Assembly (NCBI RefSeq): GCF_947241705.1
Contig: NC_079264.1
Span: forward strand, 310,001 to 374,000
Direction: 5' to 3'
Length of the DNA stretch: 64,000 nt
Source of the DNA: Saccharomyces mikatae IFO 1815
Lineage: Eukaryota; Ascomycota; Saccharomycetes; Saccharomycetales; Saccharomycetaceae
Below the pieces are notes generated by a model that was not told where the DNA came from, made no database searches, and was given only the letters and a program-made list of their open reading frames with translations. Position 1 is the stretch's first letter. Each line of letters begins with the position of its first letter. The translations under genes and the position numbers were made by a program. Below are positions 1-11,171 of this stretch, piece after piece.

Positions 1-888
1 GATGTATCTGAAGCATCTGATTTTACAAACGGAAAATGAAGAAAGCCAAGTTAACAGATCCAAGACGAGATTACCAGTAACTATTTGCGTATCATCTTCA
101 TCTGATTCCACGTATAGTAGCTGTAAATCATTTGCCACTTCCAACAATTTGGTCATAAATTCCACAAAGTTTTGGTAGAGGGGCCCCATTTTGAAATTTT
201 TCCTCTTTTTGTTTTCCTTACTTATCAAAAGATAAAACTCGTGCAGTTTTTGTCTTTGGAAAAGTAACTGGATTTCACCAATTGTTTCGTTAGAAGACTC
301 GTTACTGTGGACGTCATGGTCTTCGACACGAGCAACGGAGCCACAACAATTCAAAAGTAAATTGATAAATTCTTGCAAAAATTGGTCTCTATTTTCGGTA
401 TAAGTTTCTAACCATTCCCGCAATAGTTCTTCAATAGAAACGTCTTCTGAAGTAGATAGTATCTCAAATAACTCTGTAGGTTGGAAATCCTTAGCAATTT
501 CCAAGTATTGTTCCTGATCTTTTTTGGAGCGATGATGAGTGGGAACATGAGTTGCCGCTGATTTCTGATGAGAAGTTGCTTTTTTCTTCGGTCTTTTACT
601 ACTACTGGCCTTTGGTGCTGATTTGGCCTTTCTCTTTCTAGATTTGCTCTTGGCGGTAGCGGTATCCACGTAGTCATCATCGTCTTGATCTTCATAGTCG
701 TCCTCGCTGCTGCTCTCTTCACTCTCATCCTCATCTTCTTTTTCTTCGTCGTCACGTTGCGCTATCTTGGCGGTGACCTTATCGGATTCGACAGGTTGCA
801 CGCTGGTATTTTGTTCGTCATCCGAACTTTCCTCCTCGGTATTCCGAGATTTTGTTCTTACTCTAGTGGAACGACGCACAGCAGTCAT
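1..888 (-). CDS. IRR1: Irr1/Scc3, cohesin STAG subunit (N-terminal 296 codons, cut by window edge)
   Basis: Open minus-strand frame from an ATG at 886-888 to the window edge. It starts MTAVRRSTRVRTKS, continues into a long acidic and basic low-complexity tail (runs of Glu/Asp, then KSRKRKAKS) and then the start of the helical STAG region (EYLEIA-like segment, FQPTELFEILSTSEDVSIEE). This matches the yeast cohesin subunit Scc3/Irr1, which binds the Mcd1 kleisin and loads and holds cohesin on chromosomes in the nucleus. The full protein is about 1150 residues, so roughly three quarters lies outside the window. The disordered head differs noticeably from S. cerevisiae while the folded part is nearly the same. 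Tandem MCB boxes upstream suggest G1/S expression. Confidence 0.95.
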   Translation of the reverse strand, partial: MTAVRRSTRVRTKSRNTEEESSDDEQNTSVQPVESDKVTAKIAQRDDEEKEDEDESEESSSEDDYEDQDDDDYVDTATAKSKSRKRKAKSAPKASSSKRPKKKATSHQKSAATHVPTHHRSKKDQEQYLEIAKDFQPTELFEILSTSEDVSIEELLREWLETYTENRDQFLQEFINLLLNCCGSVARVEDHDVHSNESSNETIGEIQLLFQRQKLHEFYLLISKENKKRKNFKMGPLYQNFVEFMTKLLEVANDLQLLYVESDEDDTQIVTGNLVLDLLTWLSSFSVCKIRCFRYI

Positions 889-1583
889 GGTATATTCCTT
901 TGATTTCTCCTTCTCAGGTCAATCGACACTCTCTGTTGACCTTTGTCTCACTTAAATTCTATTTCTCCCATCATCAATATATAGGGAAGGAAATGAAAAA
1001 ATGTATCTTATTTACGCGTTCACGCGTCATGTTGCCGTCAGAGATGAGAGTTATAATAAGTGAAGGGACTAGGAGAGTAGTAGTTTTGCTTAATGTATTG
1101 CATTGGGTAAAAGCGGATTATCTAGGATAAATGTAGTGTTTGGTTAACCTTGTTTAACTTTCTGTTAGCAGGAGGCTGCTTTTTTGTTACCAAAAAAGTT
1201 TGTCTTGACGAGAAATAGCACTATAATATCTAAAACGGACGTTTCACAGGACGAGGCAAGTAGGGTCGTAGCTGTTGGTAACATACCCATATCGACAGTC
1301 CTGTCTCGGGTATTTTTTTGGTCATATTTCCCTGCGTGGCTGTATAGTTTGTGATAACAACCATACAATATTCGCTGGCGTTGCATCTTAGAGCCAATGA
1401 TGCAAGCCTCGGCGGCTAGCAGCCATGACGACTCCAGGAAATCAGACGTCTCCTCTATGATAGGAATGAAAAGTGAATAAATCTATTGAAAATATGTATA
1501 TCTAAACCATAGCTAGATAGAAAGAAAGAAAAGAGATTTGAAATATATACGCGTCATAAAAGATAATTGTTTGAAAAAGTCGT
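889..1583. other. Intergenic region IRR1-YIL024C
   Basis: Holds the IRR1 promoter with the MCB pair, and the 3' flank of YIL024C. A minus-strand frame at 1165-1386 has no recognisable family and is not called. Nothing else is recognised. Confidence 0.6.
1014..1027. promoter_or_regulatory. Tandem MCB boxes upstream of IRR1
   Basis: Two ACGCGT hexamers, at 1014-1019 and 1022-1027, lie about 130 bp upstream of the IRR1 start codon. ACGCGT is the MBF (Mbp1-Swi6) site of G1/S genes, which fits a cohesin subunit needed before replication. The sequence match is exact; use in vivo is inferred. Confidence 0.7.
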
Positions 1584-2153
1584 CTATTTGTTCCAGTACG
1601 TCTTGACTTTCTTGGCAATACACATCAGTCCATTCAGGGACTCTTTCCTGCTATTGAATGCCTGGTGGAAATCACACTGAATGGTGGCGTCTAAATTCTC
1701 GTCCTCCATATCAGAATTCCAGCACACTATCTCCTCTGTGCTGCTTAGATCGCTATGCGACGACAAGTTAACATAGTCATTCAATGAGTCGTCTTCCGGT
1801 TTCCCCTTCACAGTGTTGGACCGCGTATGTGGCGATAGAGGTATATCCATAAGTTGGCTAGCCTCGTTGTCTTTGAAATGCAGAATGTTGTTGGTGTACC
1901 CTGATTTGTCCGTCACAGTGTCGAAATAGTTAAGGGTGACCCACTCCTTATCGTTTATGACTACTTTGAACATGGTGCTACGTTGGCCTTTCCTTCTAGG
2001 AATTTGCACCCTGTAGTTTTGTGCGCTGCCATCATACTGCAAAACATAATCTGAATGCCTCCAGTTATCGAATTCTCCCGTAACGACCAGCTTATCTGCC
2101 TTGGAACAACCCTTGATCACGTCTTCAGGGATGACAAGTAAAAAATTGGACAT
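1584..2153 (-). CDS. YIL024C, small protein with a carbohydrate-binding (AMPK/CBM48-like) N-terminus
   Basis: 189 codons, start MSNFLLVIPEDVIKG, nearly identical to S. cerevisiae YIL024C as I recall it. Residues about 18-95 (ADKLVVTGEFDNWRHSDYVL) resemble the AMPK beta/CBM48 fold shared with yeast Crp1 and Mdg1, including the G-x-F-D-N-W core typical of glycogen-binding modules. The C-terminal half is Ser/Asp-rich and probably disordered. No signal peptide or membrane segment is seen. Its function is not established; a sugar-polymer or regulatory scaffold role is inferred only from the domain. Strong conservation argues that it is a real gene. Confidence 0.9.
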   Translation of the reverse strand: MSNFLLVIPEDVIKGCSKADKLVVTGEFDNWRHSDYVLQYDGSAQNYRVQIPRRKGQRSTMFKVVINDKEWVTLNYFDTVTDKSGYTNNILHFKDNEASQLMDIPLSPHTRSNTVKGKPEDDSLNDYVNLSSHSDLSSTEEIVCWNSDMEDENLDATIQCDFHQAFNSRKESLNGLMCIAKKVKTYWNK

Positions 2154-2371
2154 CTTTGAAGTAATCTTGCGTGCCTCTCAACCGACCAACACTGTTCTTT
2201 TTTATTTCTTTTTTGATTTTTTCGTATTAGGTCAGAGATAGTGTTTGAGCTGATCTAATTATCGTCTGTTTTTGCCTTTACTGAAATCCGGGGAGGCGTC
2301 GGTACATATAAGGTAATAAGGAGATTAACTATAAAGGTACGTATTTGAACGTTAGGTGACAGGAATACCGG

Positions 2372-3439
2372 TCAATGCTCTTCCATAAGCGCCATAACAG
2401 CAAATCCTATAAAAATAGAAGCCAGCTGCAGGATCCACTGCTTAAACTCCCGATACTGGCTACGAGACGTGGAATTTTGTAGGATCTGCGGTACAACACC
2501 GGTAGTGGCAATGTAGATAAGGCCACCTGCCGTGAACGGCAGCGTAAGCCCCGGAGCACTAGCCGATGAAGGGGTTCTTGCATGGCTAGTGGTGCCGATT
2601 TCGTTGATCCAGCAACCAATGGCTGTGCCAACGACGGCACAGAATGCTGTCACCGCCTGAGTTCTTATAGCCTGTGGGAAGGTAAACCCGCTGGAAAGCA
2701 GGACAGCGAAGTCACCCAGCTCGTGAGGGATCTCATGGAAGGTAACAGCTATGCTGGTCACTATGCCAACTTGCGTGGAACTGTAGAACGACGACGCCAG
2801 CGCGATGCCATCTGTGATGTGGTGCGCGATGCCCGATATGACGTTCAAATACGCAGACACGTTAAAGCCTGATTTCTTCTCTGCGTCGTGATGCTGATCG
2901 CTGTGGCTATGCAAGTGAGAATGTGTGCCACTGCCATCGCTGGAGGACCCTGACAGAATTCGCATCGTCTTATCCAGGGCCAAAAAGCAGATAAACCCCA
3001 GAAATATCGCGCTCCCGACCACTGTCACATCGTCCACACCACTCAGACTTTCAGGTATCACGTGTATCAAAACATCGCCCAGCAGTGTGCCCAAGGAAAA
3101 CGAAACCAGCATCGACAGTGTCAAACTGGAAGGATCGTTTCTACGTAGCCCGGGAACCAGCAGCACAAAAAGACATGGCATGAGTTGTATGATAAAAATA
3201 GCCACTAAAGCATTATAACGCGGTCCCAGGACAAATACATGGTCCTGCAGAAAACACACTAAAAAGTGAAAGGTAGATTCTTGCTTCAAAACTACAGAGC
3301 TTTGCTGGAACTCACGTTCTACTCCATGGCCATGGTCACGGTTGTGGTGTAGTCCATGTGCCACTACTGGAGAGACAACGCTTAGTAAAAAAGAGCAACC
3401 CTGCAACGCCTTCATGATTGTTTCGTTCCTGCTCTTCAT
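2372..3439 (-). CDS. YKE4: Yke4, ZIP-family zinc transporter of the ER membrane
   Basis: 355 codons from the ATG at 3437-3439 (start MKSRNETIMKALQGC). An N-terminal hydrophobic segment is followed by a His-rich stretch (HGLHHNRDHGHG), several membrane helices, and a His-rich loop (THSHLHSHSDQHHD) between the middle helices. The ZIP signature follows: HHITDGIALASS in one helix and HEIPHELGDFAVLLSSG in the next, whose histidines and glutamates form the metal site. It belongs to the KE4/SLC39A7 branch, which moves zinc between ER and cytosol. Length is close to the 346 residues of S. cerevisiae. It is divergent from TIM44. Confidence 0.93.
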   Translation of the reverse strand: MKSRNETIMKALQGCSFLLSVVSPVVAHGLHHNRDHGHGVEREFQQSSVVLKQESTFHFLVCFLQDHVFVLGPRYNALVAIFIIQLMPCLFVLLVPGLRRNDPSSLTLSMLVSFSLGTLLGDVLIHVIPESLSGVDDVTVVGSAIFLGFICFLALDKTMRILSGSSSDGSGTHSHLHSHSDQHHDAEKKSGFNVSAYLNVISGIAHHITDGIALASSFYSSTQVGIVTSIAVTFHEIPHELGDFAVLLSSGFTFPQAIRTQAVTAFCAVVGTAIGCWINEIGTTSHARTPSSASAPGLTLPFTAGGLIYIATTGVVPQILQNSTSRSQYREFKQWILQLASIFIGFAVMALMEEH

Positions 3440-4174
3440 CACCTACTCCCTCCAATAACTTTCTCCCTTCTCTATTTTTTTTTTCACAGACGCTTTTTTC
3501 ATTTCACTCTTACGTAACAGAGACAACAGTTTAAACAAAAAAGTACATACAGTAAGGACCAGATGTGGGTTGCTTCTGGAGAAATACCGCTGAATTACAT
3601 ATTAAACACTCATCGGGAGAATTTCCGCAACGAAACCTCCACATAAATTTACTCCTTAGTTTTTATATACTTTTTTATTGTGTCATATTTTCTAATATTT
3701 TCGTTCCCACTCTTGTTTTTAAAACATTCCAAACTTACCTTAACATAAAATACATAGAGGGCGAGGATGAATAAAAAAGGAAGAGAGAAGCATAACACAA
3801 TCAAGCTATCCCAGCAGCCAATCACTGAGACAAAACATACGTGCAACTAATACACTGCTCAGAATACAGCTTATCGTTAAGTTCACACTCACAAGCAATA
3901 CTAATGACCATAATCAGAGGGAAACCTGCATAAAAAGTTGCCCGGATGGGCTGTTTTTCTCTTTCTTTTTCGCCCAGTGGAAAGTCCCAGTCATATATGG
4001 TCAAGAACACTAGTTGAGAACCATAGGCTTCCGAAGGAAGTTTGCACGTTCAGTATTAATTGTAGCGTGCAAGACAACCAAAGCTAGGGATAAGAGGGCA
4101 GGATTGTGGTTATAGTGTTTCCTCCCGTTTTTTTGAGTTTTTTTCTAACAGCATAGCTATTGTTATTTCGATTC
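3440..4174. other. Divergent promoter region YKE4-TIM44
   Basis: AT-rich spacer between two divergently transcribed genes. Short frames here have no protein-like composition or recognised relatives. No RNA gene or repeat is seen. Confidence 0.5.
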
Positions 4175-5470
4175 ATGTACAGATCCACTTTTATCAGGTC
4201 CTCCGGCACAAGCTCTAGAACGATAGCCGCAAGGTACAGGTCTGGGGACACAGGGCTCATGATTGCTCGAGTATTGTTCTCGACCTCTGCGACCCGTACA
4301 CAAGGCGGGAATCCTCGATCGCCACTGCAGATCTTCCGTGACACATTTAAGAAGGAATGGGAGAAATCTCAGGAACTGCAGGAGAACATAAAGACGCTAC
4401 AGGACGCTTCGGGGAAGCTAGGTGAGTCTGAGGCGTATAAAAAAGCCAGGGAGGCGTACTTAAAGGCTCAAAGAGGGTCCACAATTGTGGGGAAGACATT
4501 GAAAAAGACCGGTGAAACTATGGAACATATAGCCACCAAGGCTTGGGAGTCCGAACTCGGTAAGAACACAAGAAAAGCAGCCTCAGCCACGGCGAAGAAG
4601 CTAGATGAGAGCTTTGAGCCCGTAAGACAGACGAAGATTTACAAGGAGGTCTCCGAAGTCATCGACGATGGTGAAAGTTCTCGGTACGGAGGGTTCATCA
4701 CCAAAGAGCAAAGGAGACTCAAACGTGAGAAGGATTTGGCTTCTGGGAAAAGACATAGAGCGGTCAAGAGCAATGACGAGGCAGGCACTGCAGTGGTTGC
4801 CACGAATATCGAGTCTAAGGAGTCGTTCGGTAAGAAAGTGGAGGATTTCAAGGAAAAGACCGTGGTGGGCCGTTCCATACAATCTTTAAAGAACAAGTTG
4901 TGGGACGAAAGTGAGAACCCCTTAATTGTGGTCATGAGGAAAATAACCAACAAAGTCGGCGGGTTTTTTGCAGAGACGGAATCGTCTCGTGTTTACAGTC
5001 AGTTCAAGATGATGGACCCTACCTTTTCGAATGAAAGCTTCACTAGACACTTGAGAGAATACATTGTTCCAGAGATTCTTGAAGCTTACGTGAAAGGCGA
5101 CGTCAAAGTCTTAAAAAAATGGTTCAGTGAGGCTCCATTCAATGTTTATGCGGCCCAACAGAAAATCTTCAAAGAACAGGATGTTTATGCCGATGGCCGT
5201 ATTCTAGATATCAGGGGTGTCGAGGTAGTGAGTGCAAAGTTGTTGGCCCCTCAAGACATTCCAGTCTTGGTGGTCGGGTGTAGAGCACAGGAAATCAACC
5301 TTTACAGGAAAAAGAAAACCGGCGAGATCGCCGCTGGTGATGAAGCAAACATCTTGATGAGCTCTTATGCCATGGTTTTCACCAGGGACCCGGAGCAAAT
5401 CGATGATGACGAAACAGAAGGTTGGAAGATTCTGGAGTTTGTCCGTGGGGGTTCCAGACAGTTTACCTAA
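4175..5470 (+). CDS. TIM44: Tim44, mitochondrial presequence translocase motor subunit
   Basis: 431 codons starting at the ATG at 4175 (MYRSTFIRSSGTSSRT), giving the same length as S. cerevisiae Tim44. The frame is open further upstream, but without an ATG. Residues 1 to about 42 form a basic, acid-free presequence rich in Arg, Ser and Thr. The middle is charged and helical (FRDTFKKEWEKSQELQEN) and binds mtHsp70. The C-terminal domain (about residues 235-431, SQFKMMDPTFSNESFTRHLR) is the Tim44-like fold that docks on the inner membrane. Tim44 sits on the matrix side of the TIM23 channel and recruits mtHsp70 (Ssc1) to pull in precursors. Confidence 0.97.
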   Translation: MYRSTFIRSSGTSSRTIAARYRSGDTGLMIARVLFSTSATRTQGGNPRSPLQIFRDTFKKEWEKSQELQENIKTLQDASGKLGESEAYKKAREAYLKAQRGSTIVGKTLKKTGETMEHIATKAWESELGKNTRKAASATAKKLDESFEPVRQTKIYKEVSEVIDDGESSRYGGFITKEQRRLKREKDLASGKRHRAVKSNDEAGTAVVATNIESKESFGKKVEDFKEKTVVGRSIQSLKNKLWDESENPLIVVMRKITNKVGGFFAETESSRVYSQFKMMDPTFSNESFTRHLREYIVPEILEAYVKGDVKVLKKWFSEAPFNVYAAQQKIFKEQDVYADGRILDIRGVEVVSAKLLAPQDIPVLVVGCRAQEINLYRKKKTGEIAAGDEANILMSSYAMVFTRDPEQIDDDETEGWKILEFVRGGSRQFT

Positions 5471-6846
<1,376 letters not shown>

Positions 6847-7011
6847 TTCTGAAGTGGGCGTATAAGACAAAAAACGAGCGAACGAATCAAAAATAAGAAG
6901 AGAAAAACTTTATATGCATGTATGTATCATTATAATTAGTATTATAAGTATTATAATCTAAAGTACGAAGCAACCAAAGAAAAAAAATACGAAGAGGAAG
7001 AAAAATTACAC

Positions 7012-7797
7012 CTAACTTTGCTCTTCATTCCATTTACAGCAATCTTCGAATTTAACCAAGTTACCGCCAAATATATCCAACGAACTACCAAATGTTAAAT
7101 CTACCTTTCCGTGACTTAGCTCATCAACTAATTTCAAGTCATCAATACTTCTGGCTCCACCGGCGTAAACAATTTTCAAATCGTCGTAATTCTTAGTCCA
7201 TTCAAAAAGCTTAGAAACCAACTTTTCATCAATGCCGCCGCACAAACCTTCAACGTCAGCAGCATGAATTAAAAACTCATTTGTGTACTTCCTCAGTTCT
7301 TCAAACGTTTCTGCATTAAGCTCAAGATCAGTTAGTGTTTGCCATTTGTTCATTGCCACAATCCAACGACCATCTTGTGTTTTTCTACAACTTAAATCAA
7401 CTACTATGCGGTCTTTCCCACATAGCCCTGTCAATGTTTCTAATCGCTTTAATTGAAAATGGCCCTCTTTCGTAAATAACCAACTGGTAACAATTACTTT
7501 ACTGGCCCATTGCAACCACTCCAAGCAGTTAGTGTCGTTAATTCCTCCGCCCACTTGTAGAAAATTTGGTGATTCTTGGAGTGCCTCACGTGCAGCCTCG
7601 TCATTATTGGGCCCTAACTTAATAACATGGCATCCTTGAACATTTCGGTCTCTGTAAAGTTTAGCATAATACGAAGAAGGATGCTGCGACACAAAATTTG
7701 TTTTTGGAACGTCCTCCTCTTTACTAGTCAACGTACCACCTACTATTTGTTTAACTTCCCCATTATGCAAATCTATACAACCAATAAACTTTGTCAT
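7012..7797 (-). CDS. HIS6: His6, phosphoribosylformimino-AICAR-ribotide isomerase (ProFAR isomerase)
   Basis: 261 codons (start [21 protein letters not shown]), about 94% identical by eye to S. cerevisiae His6. It is a TIM-barrel enzyme of step 4 in histidine synthesis. Visible features are the phosphate-binding QVGGGIND and [12 protein letters not shown] strands and the catalytic Asp in CIDLHNG near the N-terminus. Unlike bacterial HisA, the fungal enzyme carries long insertions. It is cytosolic and divergent from FAF1. Confidence 0.97.
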   Translation of the reverse strand: MTKFIGCIDLHNGEVKQIVGGTLTSKEEDVPKTNFVSQHPSSYYAKLYRDRNVQGCHVIKLGPNNDEAAREALQESPNFLQVGGGINDTNCLEWLQWASKVIVTSWLFTKEGHFQLKRLETLTGLCGKDRIVVDLSCRKTQDGRWIVAMNKWQTLTDLELNAETFEELRKYTNEFLIHAADVEGLCGGIDEKLVSKLFEWTKNYDDLKIVYAGGARSIDDLKLVDELSHGKVDLTFGSSLDIFGGNLVKFEDCCKWNEEQS

Positions 7798-7988
7798 CTT
7801 CTAATGCCTATCTCAAACTTCCTTATATACCTTCTTGAAAGATGAATCGATTTTAGGCGACGATTCTTTGAAAACTTTCGATAAACCTGACTGTTAGATA
7901 TGGCTTAATCTTGGCGATGGACCCTGTGCCGAAGTTTCAGTATTCGTCTCATGCGACTGTGAAAACGCGACTTCTTTATTTCCGTTCC

Positions 7989-8010
7989 TGAAAAATTTTT
8001 GGGCGATGAG
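7989..8010 (+). promoter_or_regulatory. RRPE and PAC motifs of the FAF1 promoter
   Basis: TGAAAAATTTTT at 7989-8000 matches the RRPE motif (Stb3), and GCGATGAG at 8003-8010 matches the PAC motif (Dot6/Tod6). They are adjacent in the usual order, 76 to 97 bp before the FAF1 ATG. The pair marks yeast ribosome-biogenesis genes, which fits Faf1. The location also argues that the in-frame ATG at 8011 lies too close to the promoter core to be the main start. Confidence 0.75.
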
Positions 8011-8085
8011 ATGAATTACATTAACAGTGATAGACATAATTATGATAATACAAAGAGCACAAATGAAGCAAAAGATTACCAAAAA

Positions 8086-9126
8086 ATGAGCTGTAATGAC
8101 GAGGAATACATAAAGCAAATGGAATTACAAAGGAAGGCCTTCGAAAGCCAATTCGGATCTTTAGAGTCTATGGGGTTCGAAGATAAAACAAAAAGCATAG
8201 AAACCAAAGAAGACGTAAACTCCAGTTCGGATGGTGAGAATGACAGCTCTGATGATGCCAATGATTTTAGCGACGATAATAGAGAGGGTTCTTTTTCCTC
8301 CTCGGAGGAGAATAGTCACGACAGCAGTGTGGACATTGAACAAGATTCTAAACCAAAAACCCGGCCAAAAGTCATCAAATTTAGTGGGCCTAGTGACGTC
8401 TACATTCCACCAAGCAAAAAAACACAGAAACTATTAAGAAGTGGTAAAACTTTATCTCAAATTAACAAAAAACTGGAGAGTGCTGAAGTCAAGGAAGAAA
8501 AAGAAGATGAGACTTTGGAAGCAGAAAATTTGCAAAATGACTTGGAGTTGCAACAATTTCTGAGAGAGTCACACTTACTGAGCGCTTTCAGTAATAGCGG
8601 AAATAGTTCTGCAGACAGCGGCGTATCGTTGACCTTACAAAGCATCGGCGGTGGAAATGATGACGGCATAATTTACCAAGATGATCAAGTGATTGGAAAA
8701 GCTAGATCTCGTACACTAGAAATGAGGCTGAATAGACTCTCAAGGGTGAACGGGCATGAAGAAAAAATAAGCAAATTGGAAAAAGTGCCTATGCATATCA
8801 GAAAAGGAATGATTGACAAGCACGTCAAGAGGATCAAGAAATACGAACAAGAAGCAGCAGAAGGCGGGATTGTGTTGTCAAAAGTGAAAAAGGGACAATT
8901 CAGAAAGATTGAATCGACATACAAGAAAGATATTGAGAGACGTATTGGTGGAAGTATCAAGGCCAAAGACAAAGAAAGAGGCACCAAAAGGGAGCGTGGT
9001 TTGAAAATAAGCAGTGTGGGTAGGTCTACGAGGAATGGCTTGATTGTTTCCAAAAGGGATATTGCTCGTATTAGTGGGAGTGACAAGGGTGGTAAATTCA
9101 ATAGCAAAAAGAAGACTCGTCGCTAA
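8086..9126 (+). CDS. FAF1: Faf1, 40S ribosomal subunit biogenesis factor
   Basis: 346 codons from the ATG at 8086 (MSCNDEEYIKQMELQRKAF), the same length and aligned start as S. cerevisiae Faf1. Another in-frame ATG at 8011 would add 25 residues but sits at the promoter motifs. The protein is hydrophilic: a Ser/Asp-rich acidic stretch at about residues 45-90, then KPKTRPKVIKFSGPSDVYIP, a Glu/Lys-rich coiled segment, and a basic C-terminus ending KKKTRR. It works with Krr1 in early pre-18S rRNA processing in the nucleolus. The acidic stretch is the least conserved part. Confidence 0.95.
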   Translation: MSCNDEEYIKQMELQRKAFESQFGSLESMGFEDKTKSIETKEDVNSSSDGENDSSDDANDFSDDNREGSFSSSEENSHDSSVDIEQDSKPKTRPKVIKFSGPSDVYIPPSKKTQKLLRSGKTLSQINKKLESAEVKEEKEDETLEAENLQNDLELQQFLRESHLLSAFSNSGNSSADSGVSLTLQSIGGGNDDGIIYQDDQVIGKARSRTLEMRLNRLSRVNGHEEKISKLEKVPMHIRKGMIDKHVKRIKKYEQEAAEGGIVLSKVKKGQFRKIESTYKKDIERRIGGSIKAKDKERGTKRERGLKISSVGRSTRNGLIVSKRDIARISGSDKGGKFNSKKKTRR

Positions 9127-9745
9127 GTAGGTTATTACTCCAGGAGCGTATGAACAGCTGGCCACAGAGCCATGCAGATTTCTGTTCACTAGGTAGGCTA
9201 TAGATGAAAACGTACAAGTGACTCATTATTTCTTTTCTGTCTCTAAAAGGAACGGAAATACCTTTTCTACATTTAATTGAATATGACAGTAAAGAGTTCT
9301 ACATAATTCACTAGGTCGATAACTAAGTCCTCGGACTAGCGCCCGTACATGTTAAAGAACCCATACCGTAATTCTGTAAGCACCCAAACATTTTTTACAT
9401 CTGAAGAAAATTGATACTTTTTTCAACCTCCAGCTCGCTAGAGAGAAAAAAAAGAAGTCTCGAAGGCAGAGATGGAGAGAAAGGCCCCAGTTTCAGCCTA
9501 GCCCACAATGTGCAGGGACTAACCAATTTCCTGTGAAACTCACTTTGCAGAGCGGAGAGCCCCCCTCAGGTAACAAATCTCTAGGCGGACTCGGCTTCGG
9601 AAACTATGCTCACAGCATAGTGTAGGTTTCAATAATCTTTCATACTTGACAAAAGTAGATATAGATAATTTGTAAGACTGTATTAGTATTGTTACATATA
9701 GTATTTTGCATACAGATCACCAAGAAACCACAAAGTTATTAAACA
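9127..9745. other. Intergenic region FAF1-RPL2B
   Basis: RPL2B promoter with the Rap1 sites, T-rich tracts after them, and a CT-rich stretch at 9420-9500. No further gene is seen. Confidence 0.55.
9339..9394. promoter_or_regulatory. Candidate tandem Rap1 sites of the RPL2B promoter
   Basis: GCGCCCGTACATG at 9339-9351 and GCACCCAAACATTT beginning at 9380 resemble the Rap1 consensus of ribosomal protein genes (ACACCCATACATTT). They are about 30 bp apart and lie 350-400 bp before the ATG, with T-rich DNA following. Paired Rap1 sites at such spacing are the standard ribosomal protein gene layout. Confidence 0.65.
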
Positions 9746-10890
9746 ATGGGTATGTTTCTCTTATAATACACGATCATGGCAGATATTGGTAAAGATTACA
9801 ATTAGATTTTGATGTTTTGAATTGGTACAGGCTATTTTCAACCTTTCTGAATATCACAGGCCAATATGATAGCGAACAGAGAAACTTGCAATGACTACCT
9901 CGCAAATAATCACTGTACATCATGTTCTTTTAAACAGTATTGGGAAAGGTCGATTACACTTTTAGTGACGCTGACAATACAAACACGATATAACCCTCTG
10001 TCATTTTGAATCATGACAGTATATTTCAAAACACTTTCAACACGACCTTTTATTTTGCCATCTTTTAAAATTGGGAAACTCTCGAGAAAAATTTACTAAC
10101 AAGATTTACTATTTTTCTTATTTTTTCAGGTAGAGTTATTCGTAACCAAAGAAAGGGTGCTGGTTCTATCTTCACCTCTCACACCAGATTAAGACAAGGT
10201 GCTGCCAAGTTGAGAACTTTGGATTATGCTGAACGTCATGGGTACATCCGTGGTATCGTTAAGCAAATTGTCCACGACTCCGGTAGAGGTGCTCCATTGG
10301 CCAAGGTTGTTTTCCGTGACCCATACAAGTATAGATTGCGTGAAGAAATCTTCATTGCTAACGAAGGTGTCCACACTGGTCAATTCATTTACGCCGGTAA
10401 GAAGGCTTCTTTGAACGTCGGTAATGTTTTACCATTGGGTTCCGTCCCAGAAGGTACCATTGTTTCCAACGTTGAAGAAAAACCTGGTGACAGAGGTGCT
10501 CTAGCTAGAGCTTCTGGTAACTACGTTATTATCATTGGTCACAACCCAGATGAAAACAAGACCAGAGTCAGATTACCATCCGGTGCCAAGAAGGTTATTT
10601 CTTCTGACGCTAGAGGTGTCATTGGTGTCATTGCCGGTGGTGGTAGAGTTGACAAGCCATTGTTGAAGGCTGGTCGTGCTTTCCACAAGTACAGATTGAA
10701 GAGAAACTCTTGGCCAAAGACCCGTGGTGTTGCCATGAATCCAGTTGATCACCCTCACGGTGGTGGTAACCATCAACATATTGGTAAGGCTTCTACTATC
10801 TCTAGAGGTGCCGTTTCTGGTCAAAAGGCTGGTTTGATTGCTGCCAGAAGAACCGGTTTGCTACGTGGTTCTCAAAAGACCCAAGATTAA
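9746..10890 (+). CDS. RPL2B: Rpl2, large-subunit ribosomal protein uL2 (two exons)
   Basis: Exon 1 is only ATGG (9746-9749), followed by GTATGT; exon 2 runs 10130-10890. The spliced product starts [16 protein letters not shown] and is about 254 residues, essentially identical to yeast Rpl2. It contains the conserved [17 protein letters not shown] segment, whose histidines lie near the peptidyl-transferase centre. Codon use is strongly biased to abundant-tRNA codons (AGA, GGT, AAG, TCT). S. cerevisiae has two near-identical copies, RPL2A and RPL2B; the neighbours (FAF1, VID28) identify this one as RPL2B. Confidence 0.98.
9750..10129 (+). other. RPL2B spliceosomal intron
   Basis: 380-bp intron with 5' site GTATGT at 9750, branch site TACTAAC at 10094-10100 and 3' site CAG at 10127-10129 after a T-rich stretch. 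All three match the yeast consensus. An intron after the fourth coding base is the known RPL2 structure. Confidence 0.97.
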
Positions 10891-11171
10891 TCTTTTTAAT
10901 TTTGGTTTCTTCCTTCTGTCATATTATTTTATCAATTTTCTTTAAATATTACATAATTTAATCCGAAACGTTCCTTATAAAGTGGTATTTTCATGCATAC
11001 TTTTTTTACATTGGTGGGTAGTTGCTTCTTTTTGGCGATGTTAAATGATCGCTCCCACTCACAGACATCAAAGGAAAACGTAGATGTGCAGTTAGAAATG
11101 TTTTTGTAATAGAGTATTTATGAAAACTATACCATAGCTATCTTTAAAAACTACTGGTAAGCCAACAGTAT

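Noticed and set aside
1165-1386. 73-codon minus-strand frame between IRR1 and YIL024C
   Set aside because: No family, no protein-like hydrophobic or domain pattern, and it overlaps the promoter region.
7999-8085. Longer FAF1 start (in-frame ATG at 8011)
   Set aside because: It falls directly at the RRPE/PAC promoter motifs, and the ATG at 8086 gives the exact 346-residue length of S. cerevisiae Faf1.
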